Shown here in pieces: positions 16,622 through 25,431 of a DNA stretch of 64,000 bases. The position numbers and the translations under genes are program-made. The notes beneath the pieces are model-generated. The model did no database searches. It was not told where the DNA came from and saw nothing but the letters and a program-made list of their open reading frames with translations. The stretch's first letter is position 1. The number at the start of each line of letters is the position of its first letter. The stretch comes from Sphingobacteriales bacterium. Lineage in GTDB: Bacteria; Bacteroidota; Bacteroidia; Chitinophagales; CAIOSU01. Location of the stretch: the NCBI GenBank assembly GCA_027483645.1, contig JAIXUD010000007.1, positions 105,775-169,774 of the forward strand, written 5' to 3'.

Positions 16622-16731
16622 AGGTAGAGGTGTGCGCAGTAAGTGCAGGCAGGTCGCTCTTTAGTATAAAAATAGTAAATCCACTCGATGTAGGTATTTT
16701 ACGGGAGGAAATAAAAGTTATTGGAGCTTGG

Positions 16732-16764
16732 TTGCGGGTATTATATGCTTTTTCACTATCTTTT
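16732..16764 (+). promoter_or_regulatory. Promoter of the PKD/T9SS gene (TTG-N22-TATCTTTT)
   Basis: TTG at 16732-16734 and TATCTTTT at 16757-16764, 23 bp before the ATG at 16788. The -7 box differs from TAnnTTTG only in its last base, and spacing is at the long end of the accepted range. Confidence 0.4.
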
Positions 16765-16787
16765 GCACCATTAATTTCCAGCTACCT

Positions 16788-18323
16788 ATGGCCCGAATGC
16801 TACTCCTCCTACTTTGCTTGTGCCTAACTTCCCAAGCATGGGCACAGAAAACTTATTTCCACACCAGCTATGCCGAAACAGGCGATAGCTTTTTGTTAAG
16901 CCAGGTAAGCATTTTCGACTTAGGCAACGAAGATTTTAGGCCAACTGGCGCCAATGTAGTGTGGGACCACAACAACTTATACCCCTACGCCCAACGCATC
17001 GCTAACTTTGTAACACCCAACAATACTGGCTTTCTAGCGGCTTATTTGCTTACTTGTACGTTCAACTGTTTCAACTCTTGCAACACGCCTTGTGTGGCCA
17101 ATGGCGGTAATACCGTAGTGTGTGCGGGCCTATGCAACGCCAGCTGTGGAACCGATTGCCTTAGCAACTGGGGCAGCGACTTTAACCTGGCCGAACTTAC
17201 GAACGACAGCATAAACCTAGGCGTAACCAGCATTACACAAGTATATAACTTCTACAAAAAAGACCAATCAGGGCTGTACCGTAATGCTATTGGTGCCCGC
17301 ATAGCCAATATCCCCATCGTGGCTTCATTCGATTCGCCGGATAGGGTTTACCGTTTCCCAATGCGATACGGCGACAGTGCCACCTCGGTAAGCAGCTTTG
17401 CTATACAGTTGGATACCATACCAGGCACGGGTATCAACTTCAACTTCTCCTACAAACATGCCCAAACCCGCACCAACTATGTGGATGGCTGGGGTACCCT
17501 GATTACCCCTTATGCCACCTATGATAGTGTGCTGAAACACCGCTCGGTAATACACAACCGCGACAGCGTAACTGTGTTGGGCAACACTATAACCCTCGAT
17601 AACTTTTTGCCTGACGAGTTTGTGCCTGATACGGTAATTGAATATAGCTGGTTTGACCGTAGCGAGGGCGTGCCCGTGCTGAAGGTAACGGCATGGCTCA
17701 TTAATGGCGATGAAATATACCAAAGCGCCGAGTTTAGGGATACGATACGGTGCTTCGACCCTTTTGCGGTGTTTGGCTATTTGCCAATACCCGCCACCCT
17801 AAACAATGGTGACGATAGCGTAGAAGTAAACTTCTACAACCTATCGTTTAATGCCAACACCTTCGACTGGAACTTTGATGACGCCAACAGTACCAACAAC
17901 ACGGCGCAGGGCCAAAGCCCATCGCACTGGTATACCCGCGGGGGGCTATACAATGTTACCCTTACCATCTGCAACACAGGTTGCCCTGCAGGCTTGTGCG
18001 AAGATGTAACCCTGCCCGTGCTGGTGGTGGACAACCGCACTACCCTTGGCCTGAACGCGATTGACGCAAGCAATGATTGGATAATTGGCCCAAACCCCTT
18101 TACCACCGCACTTGCGCTGGAATATGGCGGTAACCTAACCACCCAACCCCAGTTTACGCTACTAGATATTACCGGCCGCCAAATACCCTTAGCCAATCCC
18201 CTGCAAAACGGAAACCAATACCAATGGGTAGGGCTAGAAGCGTTGCCCGAAGGGGTGTATGTTATGTATATTGAGCAGGGCGATAGCCATTCGGCTTTGC
18301 GATTAGTGAAATTAGGGTGGTAA
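16788..18323 (+). CDS. T9SS cargo protein with PKD domain
   Basis: 511-residue secreted protein. The signal peptide is residues 1-19 (cleavage after SQAWA). A long unrecognised N-terminal region includes a Cys-rich patch (CTFNCFNSCNTPC and NASCGTDC, about residues 85-135). A PKD-like domain lies near 335-415 (FDWNFDDANSTNN, HWYTRGGLYNVTLTICN). The C-terminal sorting domain is about 430-511 (IIGPNPFTTALALEY to LRLVKLGW). I start at the ATG at 16788, since the upstream open part overlaps the promoter. It is monocistronic and transcribed divergently from the histidine kinase. Confidence 0.85.
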   Translation: MARMLLLLLCLCLTSQAWAQKTYFHTSYAETGDSFLLSQVSIFDLGNEDFRPTGANVVWDHNNLYPYAQRIANFVTPNNTGFLAAYLLTCTFNCFNSCNTPCVANGGNTVVCAGLCNASCGTDCLSNWGSDFNLAELTNDSINLGVTSITQVYNFYKKDQSGLYRNAIGARIANIPIVASFDSPDRVYRFPMRYGDSATSVSSFAIQLDTIPGTGINFNFSYKHAQTRTNYVDGWGTLITPYATYDSVLKHRSVIHNRDSVTVLGNTITLDNFLPDEFVPDTVIEYSWFDRSEGVPVLKVTAWLINGDEIYQSAEFRDTIRCFDPFAVFGYLPIPATLNNGDDSVEVNFYNLSFNANTFDWNFDDANSTNNTAQGQSPSHWYTRGGLYNVTLTICNTGCPAGLCEDVTLPVLVVDNRTTLGLNAIDASNDWIIGPNPFTTALALEYGGNLTTQPQFTLLDITGRQIPLANPLQNGNQYQWVGLEALPEGVYVMYIEQGDSHSALRLVKLGW

Positions 18324-18337
18324 AATGTACAACCAAG

Positions 18338-18481
18338 CCCACGGTTTTAACCGTGGGTTAAGCACATAAATTTTACCAACCGTTTCAACGGTTTACCCCA
18401 TAACAGGTACTACACGTAATTTAAACCGTTAAAACGGTTGTGTGTTTCGAGTTATACAATACCCACGGTTAAAACCGTGGG
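18338..18481. repeat. Nested palindromic repeat (CCCACGGTT family)
   Basis: Outer palindromes at 18338-18357 and 18462-18481 are exact reverse complements of each other (CCCACGGTT core). Inner palindromes, AACCGTTTCAACGGTT at 18378 and AAACCGTTAAAACGGTT at 18423, repeat the same word. It fills the convergent gap between the PKD/T9SS gene and the GluQ-like gene and could act as a bidirectional terminator or REP-like element. Confidence 0.85.
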
Positions 18482-18511
18482 CTAGGTTTGCGATAATTAT
18501 GGTACAAACCT

Positions 18512-19405
18512 TTAACTCCGCTTTTTAAAAGGCTTTGATTCCTTCCAACTAGCCAATAAACCCAAAGGGCTAAGCTCGCTACTATACATTTCAATACCGG
18601 CCCACTCGACAAAATTGTGCAGTAACACTACTGCCGCTTCATCATTTTCGCGTAGGTGCCGCAACGACATGCTTCCTGCTGATTTGGAAAGCTTCTGACC
18701 CTCGGCATCCAGCAATAGCGGATGGTGATAAAATTGGGATTGGGTAAAAGCATCTAGCCCTAGCAAGCGCGCCAAATAAAGCTGAGAGGCGGTGGAAGAA
18801 AGTAAATCGATGCCGCGAGCGATGTGGGTAATGCCAAACTGCACATCATCAACCAGCGAGGCTATTTGGTAAGCGGGTATACCATCGCGCCTGCGCACCA
18901 CGAAGCTACCTACCTCCTGCCCTAGCGCCATAGTAATTTCGCCCTGCCACCCATCCATAAAGTGTATCGTTTCGTTGGCATCCACCGTTACTCGCCAAGC
19001 AACATCTGGCTGGTCGAATGGAATATTCTTGTGCCGGCAGGTGCCAGAATAAACGCCTCCCAATTCGGCTAGCGTTTTGCGAGAACATTCGCAGGCAAAG
19101 AGGTGGCCTTCGGTTCGCAACCTTTCTAGTAAAACATGATAAAGCGGTAATCGATGGTTTTGGCTCCACGTTTCCGCTAAGTCTACTGGATTAGTGGGTC
19201 CTAAATCCCATTCGAGGCTTAGCCACTCCAAAGTTTCGAAAACATCGGCAACATACTCCGGTTTCGCACGGGGCGCATCCAAATCATCCACCCGCAGCAA
19301 TACCTTGCCTCCCTGCGCACGGGCCATGAGCCAGTTAAGCAAGAAGTTGAAGGCATTACCTTGGTGCAGGTAGCCGCTAGGTGTAGGTGCAATGCGCGTA
19401 ATCAT
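18512..19405 (-). CDS. gluQ: GluQ-like glutamyl-tRNA synthetase paralogue
   Basis: 297-residue class I aminoacyl-tRNA-synthetase-like catalytic domain lacking the C-terminal anticodon-binding domain. That is the hallmark of glutamyl-queuosine tRNA(Asp) synthetase, which attaches Glu to queuosine in tRNA(Asp). The HIGH-type motif is APTPSGYLHQGN (residues 6-17). The zinc site is CECSR (near 107) with YSGTCRH. The late signature QKLSKS (near 240) replaces KMSKS. Length agrees with the family (about 290-310). It is followed downstream by the nested palindromic repeat and is probably monocistronic. Confidence 0.87.
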   Translation of the reverse strand: MITRIAPTPSGYLHQGNAFNFLLNWLMARAQGGKVLLRVDDLDAPRAKPEYVADVFETLEWLSLEWDLGPTNPVDLAETWSQNHRLPLYHVLLERLRTEGHLFACECSRKTLAELGGVYSGTCRHKNIPFDQPDVAWRVTVDANETIHFMDGWQGEITMALGQEVGSFVVRRRDGIPAYQIASLVDDVQFGITHIARGIDLLSSTASQLYLARLLGLDAFTQSQFYHHPLLLDAEGQKLSKSAGSMSLRHLRENDEAAVVLLHNFVEWAGIEMYSSELSPLGLLASWKESKPFKKRS

Positions 19406-19514
19406 ATCAGACTAAAATTAGCACATTCGCCGCTTTTCTGAAGCTATAACCGCACTTTCGCCTATCTAGCATAAGATGTTGCAGTAGTAGCGTTGCCTAT
19501 AAAAAAAAGCAAAA

Positions 19515-19544
19515 AAGGCCATTCCGGTTACCCGAAATGGCCTT
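19515..19544. terminator. Bidirectional terminator after small lipoprotein gene
   Basis: AAGGCCATTCCGG / CCGAAATGGCCTT with a 4-nt loop (one mismatch), flanked by A8 and T7 runs. It lies 22 bp past the stop of the minus-strand lipoprotein gene at 19567. Confidence 0.85.
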
Positions 19545-19566
19545 GATTTTTTTACCCGCAGATTGA

Positions 19567-19788
19567 TTACTGTGGAGTAGTAGCAGTAGAGTCAACTACA
19601 GTAGAATCTACTGGAGTAGCAGCCTCTTCAACTGGAGGAGTTACTGGCTCAACTGGAGTTACTACAGCAGTAGTATCAGCAGCAGTTGCTTCTTCAGTAC
19701 CTTCGCCACCAGCGCAAGATACAAACATACCAGTTGCAGAAATCATTAGTGCAAAAAACAAAGTTTTGCCGAAAGAGTTGGTTTTCAT
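19567..19788 (-). CDS. Small Thr/Val/Pro-rich lipoprotein
   Basis: 73-residue lipoprotein. The signal peptide ends in FVSC (lipid Cys near residue 25). The mature part is a disordered, acidic tail rich in Thr, Val, Pro, Glu and Asp (VVTPVEPVTPPVEEAATPVD). Such short tails are frequent in Bacteroidota and are of unknown function. I use the ATG at 19788 because it gives the standard Lys-containing n-region; the frame extends seven codons upstream. It has its own strong terminator. Confidence 0.72.
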   Translation of the reverse strand: MKTNSFGKTLFFALMISATGMFVSCAGGEGTEEATAADTTAVVTPVEPVTPPVEEAATPVDSTVVDSTATTPQ

Positions 19789-19969
19789 GTTCTTAGGAGA
19801 TTTGACCACGAAAGTACGACGAAAAATATATCAGTAGTAGCAGTTAGGGTAAAATTTTATCCACCTGATTATCAACATAGTATGGGTTTAAGAGGACAAT
19901 TGTCTATAAATGAGGATAATTTTTTCGGAAAACACCTCTTTCGGTGGCCTCCAAATACCGTTACCCCCA

Positions 19970-21484
19970 TTAAAACTGCAAATAAATAAACGGCACCATA
20001 TCCGCCGAAACTGACTGATAAATGACGAAAACCACAAAAACAGAGAACGCTACCTGCAATGAAGCTGGCGCATCAATGAAAGTTTGCTCAGCCTTGCCCT
20101 TCCAGCTATATGGTAGCCAATGCAATATCAACCCTAAAGCCGCAACTGCAAACACCCATTTGTAAGACCATATCACCTTCGGTATCAGCTCCCAAGCAAA
20201 GTTATTAGCTACCTGATGGAAGAAAGTCTCTACACCCTCCATAGTATCACTACGGAAAAAGATGCGCGTAAAGGTAATGAAGGTAAACGTAAGCAGCACC
20301 TTCCAGGCGATTACCAGCCAATTATTGCTCTTTTCCCAAGGGCTAATCTTCTTCCAATTTTTATAAACCAACAATCCCAAGCCATTCAATCCACCCCAGA
20401 TAACAAACTGCCAACTTGCCCCGTGCCACAGCCCGCCCAATAGCATCGTTATCATCAGGTTAACTTCGGTGCGCACTTTGCCGTGCCGGTTACCGCCTAA
20501 AGGGATGTACAGGTAATCTCTTAAGAAGGAAGACAGCGAAATATGCCAGCGCCGCCAGAAGTCGGCCACATTGAGGGCTTTGTACGGCGAATTAAAGTTG
20601 TCCTTAAGCACAAAGCCCATCAACAATGCCAAGCCAATGGCAATATCGGTATAGCCGCTAAAATCGCAATAGATTTGGATGGAGTAACTAAAGATTGCCG
20701 CCACATGCTCAAAACCCGTGTAGGTGTGGGGATTATCGAATACCCTATCAATGAAGTTGACCGTAAGGTAATCGGCAATAAACATCTTCTTGAAGAGGCC
20801 CTTCAATATCATCCACACCCCGTGGCCAAACTGCTGGCGGGTGATTTCGGTAGGGTTGTACAGTTGTGGCAGGAAGTCGCCCGCGCGAGTAATAGGGCCC
20901 ATAATTAGGCTAGGGAAGAAAGCGAGGTACAGGCCGTAATCGAAGATGTTCTTGGCTGGCTCAAGCTCCCTTCTATAAATATCCACCAAGTAAGAGATAA
21001 TCTTAAAGGTAAAAAAAGAGATACCCAACGGCAACAGGATATCGGTAACGTTGAAGGTTTGGTCACCTTTTAACTGGTTGGCAAACTGCGCAAAGTGATC
21101 AACTACTTTATAAGTAGTGCCAAACAGATCGTTAATGCTACTTACTACAAAGTAAGAGTACTTGTAATACCCCAACATAAAAAGGTGGAAGATGATACCC
21201 GTAGCCACCGAAGCCTTTCGCACAAACTGGCTTGGCGAGCGATGGATAAGCAGCCCCAGCAAATAGCTGACCGTAGTAGAAAGCGCCAATAAAGCCAAGA
21301 AGCTACCGCCAGTTTTGTAATAGAAAAACCACGATGCGCCCAGCAAATACATGGTGCGCATGGTTTTGTGCCGATTGACGGCCGCAAACCCGATGTATAC
21401 CAACAAAAAGAAAATCCAAAAATCGGCACCGGTGAACACCAGGGCTAGAGATTTAAAAGAAAGCAGGTCGAGCAGGCGTTCCAT
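19970..21484 (-). CDS. MBOAT O-acyltransferase (AlgI-like)
   Basis: 504-residue polytopic inner-membrane protein of the MBOAT family (AlgI/DltB/PatA type), transferring acyl (often acetyl) groups from cytosolic donors to extracytoplasmic glycans. There are about 10-12 membrane helices. Core motifs are LPLGISFFTFKIISY (about 153-167), ADFWRRWHISLSSFLRDY near 320 and GGLWHGASW near 355, with the invariant His. It is the last gene of a three-gene operon. Its ATG overlaps the preceding SGNH-hydrolase stop by one base (TGATG). The paired SGNH proteins probably finish the transfer in the periplasm. Confidence 0.93.
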   Translation of the reverse strand: MERLLDLLSFKSLALVFTGADFWIFFLLVYIGFAAVNRHKTMRTMYLLGASWFFYYKTGGSFLALLALSTTVSYLLGLLIHRSPSQFVRKASVATGIIFHLFMLGYYKYSYFVVSSINDLFGTTYKVVDHFAQFANQLKGDQTFNVTDILLPLGISFFTFKIISYLVDIYRRELEPAKNIFDYGLYLAFFPSLIMGPITRAGDFLPQLYNPTEITRQQFGHGVWMILKGLFKKMFIADYLTVNFIDRVFDNPHTYTGFEHVAAIFSYSIQIYCDFSGYTDIAIGLALLMGFVLKDNFNSPYKALNVADFWRRWHISLSSFLRDYLYIPLGGNRHGKVRTEVNLMITMLLGGLWHGASWQFVIWGGLNGLGLLVYKNWKKISPWEKSNNWLVIAWKVLLTFTFITFTRIFFRSDTMEGVETFFHQVANNFAWELIPKVIWSYKWVFAVAALGLILHWLPYSWKGKAEQTFIDAPASLQVAFSVFVVFVIYQSVSADMVPFIYLQF

Positions 21485-22815
21485 CAGGGGCGGTCAGCAG
21501 GTGTGGGTTTACTCTCTAGGTAAGTTTGGTAGGAGCGCTTGAAAGCATCCCAAAAAAGCTCGCCCTTTAAAATATAGCCTTGGTTAGTAAAATGCACTAA
21601 ATCTTTTTTCATCATGCCCGCGTACATCCACGTTTTCGCAGACTTCAACTCTCCCATAATCTTGTAGCAATCCCATACCAGCGCATCGTGCTTAACCGCT
21701 AACCGGTATATGGCCGATTCTATTTTGGCGGTGTTCAGGTTCGGATACTTGCGCTTATAATAGCTGTCGTTAGGCACCGTAAGGATGAACTGCGCATCGC
21801 TGTTCACGGCCTTTATCATCTGTATAAAGGTGTCGTAGCGGGCCATGTAAGTTTCTTCGGTAAAATCGCCATCAAAACTATCGTTGGTGCCAATGGAAAC
21901 AATCACCAAATCAGGATTTACCTGCACTAAATGCTGCTGGAAGAGAGTGCTTTTGAAGAAGCTCTTAAAGCTGGAGCCGTTGGCACCGATGGAGTGGTAG
22001 GCAATGCCTGGCTGTTCGTTATCGAGAATGATACCATACAGTTCAAAAGAAGCCATGGTGGTACTATCTATTTTACGAGCTACCAGTTGAAAGCTATCAG
22101 TAGGCTCATTGAGTAGGAATCTATAGTAGCCCAAGTCGCGGTTGTACTCAATGTTTGCAACGTTGTTCCATGGCAGTAGCTCCAAGGTATAGGCATCATA
22201 AGTATTGCACAATACCTTCACTTCGGTAAATGGCGCACAGGCTGAGCTTTTACTAGTACGGATGCTGATGGTAGCCAAGGTGTCAATAGTGCTAGCGGTA
22301 ATGCCAGTAAGGCCCCATGTGCCCGTATGGTAGCTCACCGCAGAGCGGTGCCCCTGCCAGGTACCCGTATGCTTTACATGATAGTTGCGGGGGTTATTGG
22401 TTTTAATAGCCTCGAAAGGGAATATCAGCCCACGCGGACCAGCAATGCCCTCATCCTGCATACTCAACAGGCTATCGCGTATCAAGTTGCTGTATACATC
22501 GGCCTGTATGTGCGAACCGCCAAAATGCAGCACGTTGATGCGGAAATCCTTATATACCAGCAAACTATCCAACAATGGCCAAAAACCGAAAGTGGCCCCC
22601 TTGCTACTGTCCGCACCCAGCATAATGTTGTATTCCGACTTTACGAATGGGTAGATGGAAGCATCAAATGGGGTGCGTTTTTTAGCAAAAGTATCTTCCA
22701 CAGGCACCACATCCACCACAAGGCTATCGGGCACCATGTCCCCGTCCGATTCGTCGGGGCCTTGCGCCATGAGCAACTGGGTGAAAAACAATAATGCTAT
22801 CAAAATCCTTATCAT
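21484..22815 (-). CDS. SGNH-fold periplasmic acyltransferase/esterase (partner 2)
   Basis: 443-residue exported protein with signal peptide (about 1-18). SGNH blocks are block I HFGGSHIQAD, with Gly where GDSL enzymes have Asp before Ser (near 95), block II SIGANGSS, block III VSIGTNDSFD (near 310) and block V DLVHFTNQGY with the Asp-x-x-His dyad (near 408). A beta-sandwich-like insertion separates blocks I and II, as in AlgX/AlgJ-like and PatB-like proteins. I use the ATG at 22815, giving TGATG coupling to the upstream gene identical to that with MBOAT; a GTG at 22818 is the alternative. Confidence 0.82.
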   Translation of the reverse strand: MIRILIALLFFTQLLMAQGPDESDGDMVPDSLVVDVVPVEDTFAKKRTPFDASIYPFVKSEYNIMLGADSSKGATFGFWPLLDSLLVYKDFRINVLHFGGSHIQADVYSNLIRDSLLSMQDEGIAGPRGLIFPFEAIKTNNPRNYHVKHTGTWQGHRSAVSYHTGTWGLTGITASTIDTLATISIRTSKSSACAPFTEVKVLCNTYDAYTLELLPWNNVANIEYNRDLGYYRFLLNEPTDSFQLVARKIDSTTMASFELYGIILDNEQPGIAYHSIGANGSSFKSFFKSTLFQQHLVQVNPDLVIVSIGTNDSFDGDFTEETYMARYDTFIQMIKAVNSDAQFILTVPNDSYYKRKYPNLNTAKIESAIYRLAVKHDALVWDCYKIMGELKSAKTWMYAGMMKKDLVHFTNQGYILKGELFWDAFKRSYQTYLESKPTPADRP

Positions 22816-24329
22816 CACAACGCCGGCTTCTTCTGGGATGTTTGGTACTTATAGTAGCTCGTGTAGAGCGCATCGTAAAACAGCTCTGCTACTATCCTGG
22901 CACCCCGAGGTGAAAAATGTATATAGTCTTGCACTGCCAGCGGCGGGTCGGCCTTTACCCACGTAGGCATTGAGTTGGCGCCACCCATGGCACTGTACAT
23001 ATCCCAAAACACCCCGCCAGCATCATGAGTGGCTTTGCGCATCTCGTTAACCAAGGCTGGCAAATAAGGGTAGGTTTTGTATAAGTCGCCATCTTTAAAA
23101 CTCATATCCGATGGCCCAATAACGATGATACCGATGCCCGGCTTAGCCCTTTTAATCACTTGCAACTGCTTGTAGAAATAGCGTCCATACTCAGCGGCCT
23201 CCTCTTCATCCTTCAGGTAGGGCACGCTATTGCCGCCAAACTGCATGATGGCCAGTGTGGCGTTCATGTTTTTCATCATCCCACTCAGCACGTCAAAATC
23301 GGTGCGGGTGTATAGCGTACCACTGCTGCCGCGCATAGCCACGTTATCTACGGTTATACCTTCGGGAGTATCGAGGTTCAAGCCATACACATCAGGCCCA
23401 TGCAGGCTCTCAAAGTTGATTTTGATGTCGTGCGCAGAACGGCCCAGTTTCAGGCTATAGGTGTTTAGTTTGTTTTGACCGGTCAAAGTATCAGTGGCGA
23501 TTACTTCCGTGCCTGATAATACTTGAATGGCACAAGGCTGTGTTGTGGGGCCATAATACAGGGTAAGGTGGTCGTAAACACGGGCAGTGCTGTACATGCC
23601 CTTGGTAGTACTCAATTGGCACCAGGCGCTGTATGGCGTGGTGCGGGCACTATCCATTGCCAAAGGCGTAAAACGAGAGAAGGCACCCATCACGCCATAC
23701 CGCTTATGGTCAATCCCTGCAGTGCTGCCGCCAAACAAGGTGTACCGCTGCCAATTGGCAGATACCGTTTGCTTTACCGATGCTTGGTTGTAGGCCGGAA
23801 TTACGGAAATCAGCCCAGGACCACCGCCACCAAACTGCTTTTGCAACCTATCGCGCAGGTATCCGCTGATGCGGTCGCCTTCCAATTGCGAATCGCCGAA
23901 ATGGACGATGTGAATGCCCTGCCTCCTCGCTGCCGAATCAAGGCTAGAAAAAAACGTGTGGAGTGCATCAGGATTGCAGGTGTCAAACTCTAAATGGTGG
24001 ATTACCTGCTTTTGAAGAATCAATGAATCCAGCTTTACCTTACCCGTTTCTGCCAGCAAGAAAGGGGAATCGACCGCAACTGCAACGGCTGACGTATCCT
24101 CTATCTCACCATCTTCCAAAAACTCCTGCGAGGTGCTATCGGCTGCCAATACAAAATCGGGCAGGGCGGCATAAGCTTCTTTGTTTTTACTCCAAAAGCC
24201 TTTCCAGGTAGGGTAATGCACCGTAAAATCGTCACTCACCTTCGCACCACCATCAGGAAACACCAGCATGATGCCTGTAAGGCAAGCCAAGGTTATCCCT
24301 ATAAACAACAATATCTTAAGCGGGCTCAA
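22815..24329 (-). CDS. SGNH-fold periplasmic acyltransferase/esterase (partner 1)
   Basis: 504-residue protein with an N-terminal membrane anchor (about 4-26) and a periplasmic SGNH domain. Block I is VHFGDSQLEGD (near 148), block III IMQFGGNSVP (near 370) and block V DYIHFSPRGA (near 475). The block spacing leaves about 200 residues for a beta-sandwich insert. The start is a TTG at 24329: no in-frame ATG exists between the upstream stop (24353) and the membrane segment. It is the first gene of the SGNH-SGNH-MBOAT operon. Two differing SGNH partners suggest sequential or substrate-specific transfer. Confidence 0.8.
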   Translation of the reverse strand: MSPLKILLFIGITLACLTGIMLVFPDGGAKVSDDFTVHYPTWKGFWSKNKEAYAALPDFVLAADSTSQEFLEDGEIEDTSAVAVAVDSPFLLAETGKVKLDSLILQKQVIHHLEFDTCNPDALHTFFSSLDSAARRQGIHIVHFGDSQLEGDRISGYLRDRLQKQFGGGGPGLISVIPAYNQASVKQTVSANWQRYTLFGGSTAGIDHKRYGVMGAFSRFTPLAMDSARTTPYSAWCQLSTTKGMYSTARVYDHLTLYYGPTTQPCAIQVLSGTEVIATDTLTGQNKLNTYSLKLGRSAHDIKINFESLHGPDVYGLNLDTPEGITVDNVAMRGSSGTLYTRTDFDVLSGMMKNMNATLAIMQFGGNSVPYLKDEEEAAEYGRYFYKQLQVIKRAKPGIGIIVIGPSDMSFKDGDLYKTYPYLPALVNEMRKATHDAGGVFWDMYSAMGGANSMPTWVKADPPLAVQDYIHFSPRGARIVAELFYDALYTSYYKYQTSQKKPAL

Positions 24330-24386
24330 GGAGGGTAAAGGTTTACGGCGTTATGAAGGGGGTTGGTTACGATGGAATACTGAATG

Positions 24387-24394
24387 CAAAAGTA
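24387..24394 (-). promoter_or_regulatory. -7 box upstream of the SGNH-MBOAT operon
   Basis: TACTTTTG on the minus strand fits TAnnTTTG exactly, 57 bp before the TTG start. No TTG partner lies at 17-23 bp. Confidence 0.3.
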
Positions 24395-24756
24395 GGAAAA
24401 TCAACCCGTTACACCCGCCTAAACCGTCGCAACTTTTACACGGGGTTGTTAACACTGCCTTTGCATTTCCATTGAAACGGTGCGGTGGTATTGTTTATTG
24501 GGGAGGAATTTAAGGTTAATCTGGTTTTAATACGTGAATGGAATCTCATGGTGTACAGAGGATAAAGCCCCCTACGATATAATTATTATGGTGAAGGACT
24601 AAAATGCTTTTCAATTAATAAGAACTTCTCTGTATCCTAAACCAAACAACATTTCCCTTGTTAAATTATCAGTATCATTAAAAGAACTCAATAACTAGTC
24701 CGCAAAACTCATAACTATTCCGATTACTAGGTATTCTGTTATTCAAACCGATTCCC
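24395..24756. other. Divergent intergenic region, nothing further recognised
   Basis: About 360 bp of AT-rich DNA between the SGNH operon promoter and tpx. I see no ORF with family resemblance, no RNA gene and no word array. Confidence 0.5.
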
Positions 24757-24764
24757 TACCTTTA
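24757..24764 (+). promoter_or_regulatory. -7-like box of tpx
   Basis: TACCTTTA, seven of eight matches to TAnnTTTG, 24 bp before the ATG at 24789. No TTG at the expected distance. Confidence 0.35.
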
Positions 24765-24788
24765 TTCCCACTATAAAAACAACAGACT

Positions 24789-25310
24789 ATGGCTAATGAT
24801 AGTGTAACCCTAGGCGGAAACCCCGCGCAATTGCGTGGGCAGCTCCCGAAAGTGGGCGATAATGCTCCTGAGTTTACCTTTGTAAACTCGAAGTTGGAAG
24901 AATTGAGTAGCTACGAGCTGGGCGGTAAAGCCTTGGTAATAGTTGCCGTACCTAGCTTGGATACTGGGGTGTGCGCCAAAGAAACCCGCCGGTTTAATGA
25001 ACTGCTTTCGCAAAAGGAAGGTGTAGTAGGTTTGGTACTTTCTATGGACCTGCCCTTCGCCATGAAGCGCTTTTGCGAGCTGGAAGGCATTGAGAATGTA
25101 AAGTCGGGCAGCGACTTCCGCTACCGTGAATTTGCAGAGGCTTACAATGCCGATATTGTCGATGGACCTTTTAAAGGACTATTGGCCCGTGTGGTGTTTG
25201 TGGTAGATAAAGACAACGTTATCCGCTACGCAGAGTTGGTACCAGAGATTGGCCAAGAGCCAAACTACGACCAAGTGCTAGCAGCGGTGGATGTTGTTAC
25301 TGGACGATAG
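24789..25310 (+). CDS. tpx: Thiol peroxidase Tpx
   Basis: 173-residue atypical 2-Cys peroxiredoxin that reduces lipid and other hydroperoxides with thioredoxin. The peroxidatic Cys62 sits in PSLDTGVCAKETRRF and the resolving Cys96 in MKRFCELEG, matching the usual Cys61/Cys95 arrangement. The C-terminal half has FKGLLARVVFVVDKDNVI. Length is normal. It appears monocistronic. Its stop codon (TAG) is embedded in the first unit of a GGACCA-type word array that fills the gap to the next gene. Confidence 0.95.
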   Translation: MANDSVTLGGNPAQLRGQLPKVGDNAPEFTFVNSKLEELSSYELGGKALVIVAVPSLDTGVCAKETRRFNELLSQKEGVVGLVLSMDLPFAMKRFCELEGIENVKSGSDFRYREFAEAYNADIVDGPFKGLLARVVFVVDKDNVIRYAELVPEIGQEPNYDQVLAAVDVVTGR

Positions 25311-25431
25311 ACCAAGGACTAAGGACCATGGACAATGGACCAAAGACGATGGACCATGGACAATGGCTGCTTCAAAAGCACAATACAAATGACAAGTACA
25401 ACTCGTAACTCGCAACTTGTAACTCGTAACT
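25302..25431. repeat. Two adjacent word arrays (GGACCATGG and ACTCGTAACT types)
   Basis: Positions 25302-25365 hold GGACGATAGACC, AAGGACC, ATGGACAATGGACC and similar words, the same set as 6717-6780. Positions 25398-25431 hold ACTCGTAACT, CGCAACT, TGTAACT and CGTAACT words, related to the array at 42412-42448. The first array contains the tpx stop and the second encodes the first residues of the following lipoprotein. Confidence 0.7.

Noticed and set aside
18338..18481. CRISPR array
   Set aside because: Palindromic units are related but spacers are not of constant length, units differ, and no cas gene is near.
19606..19720. Tandem repeat in the small lipoprotein gene
   Set aside because: The triplet-like ACTACAGTAG and TACTGGAGTA pattern reflects Thr/Val/Pro codons rather than an array.
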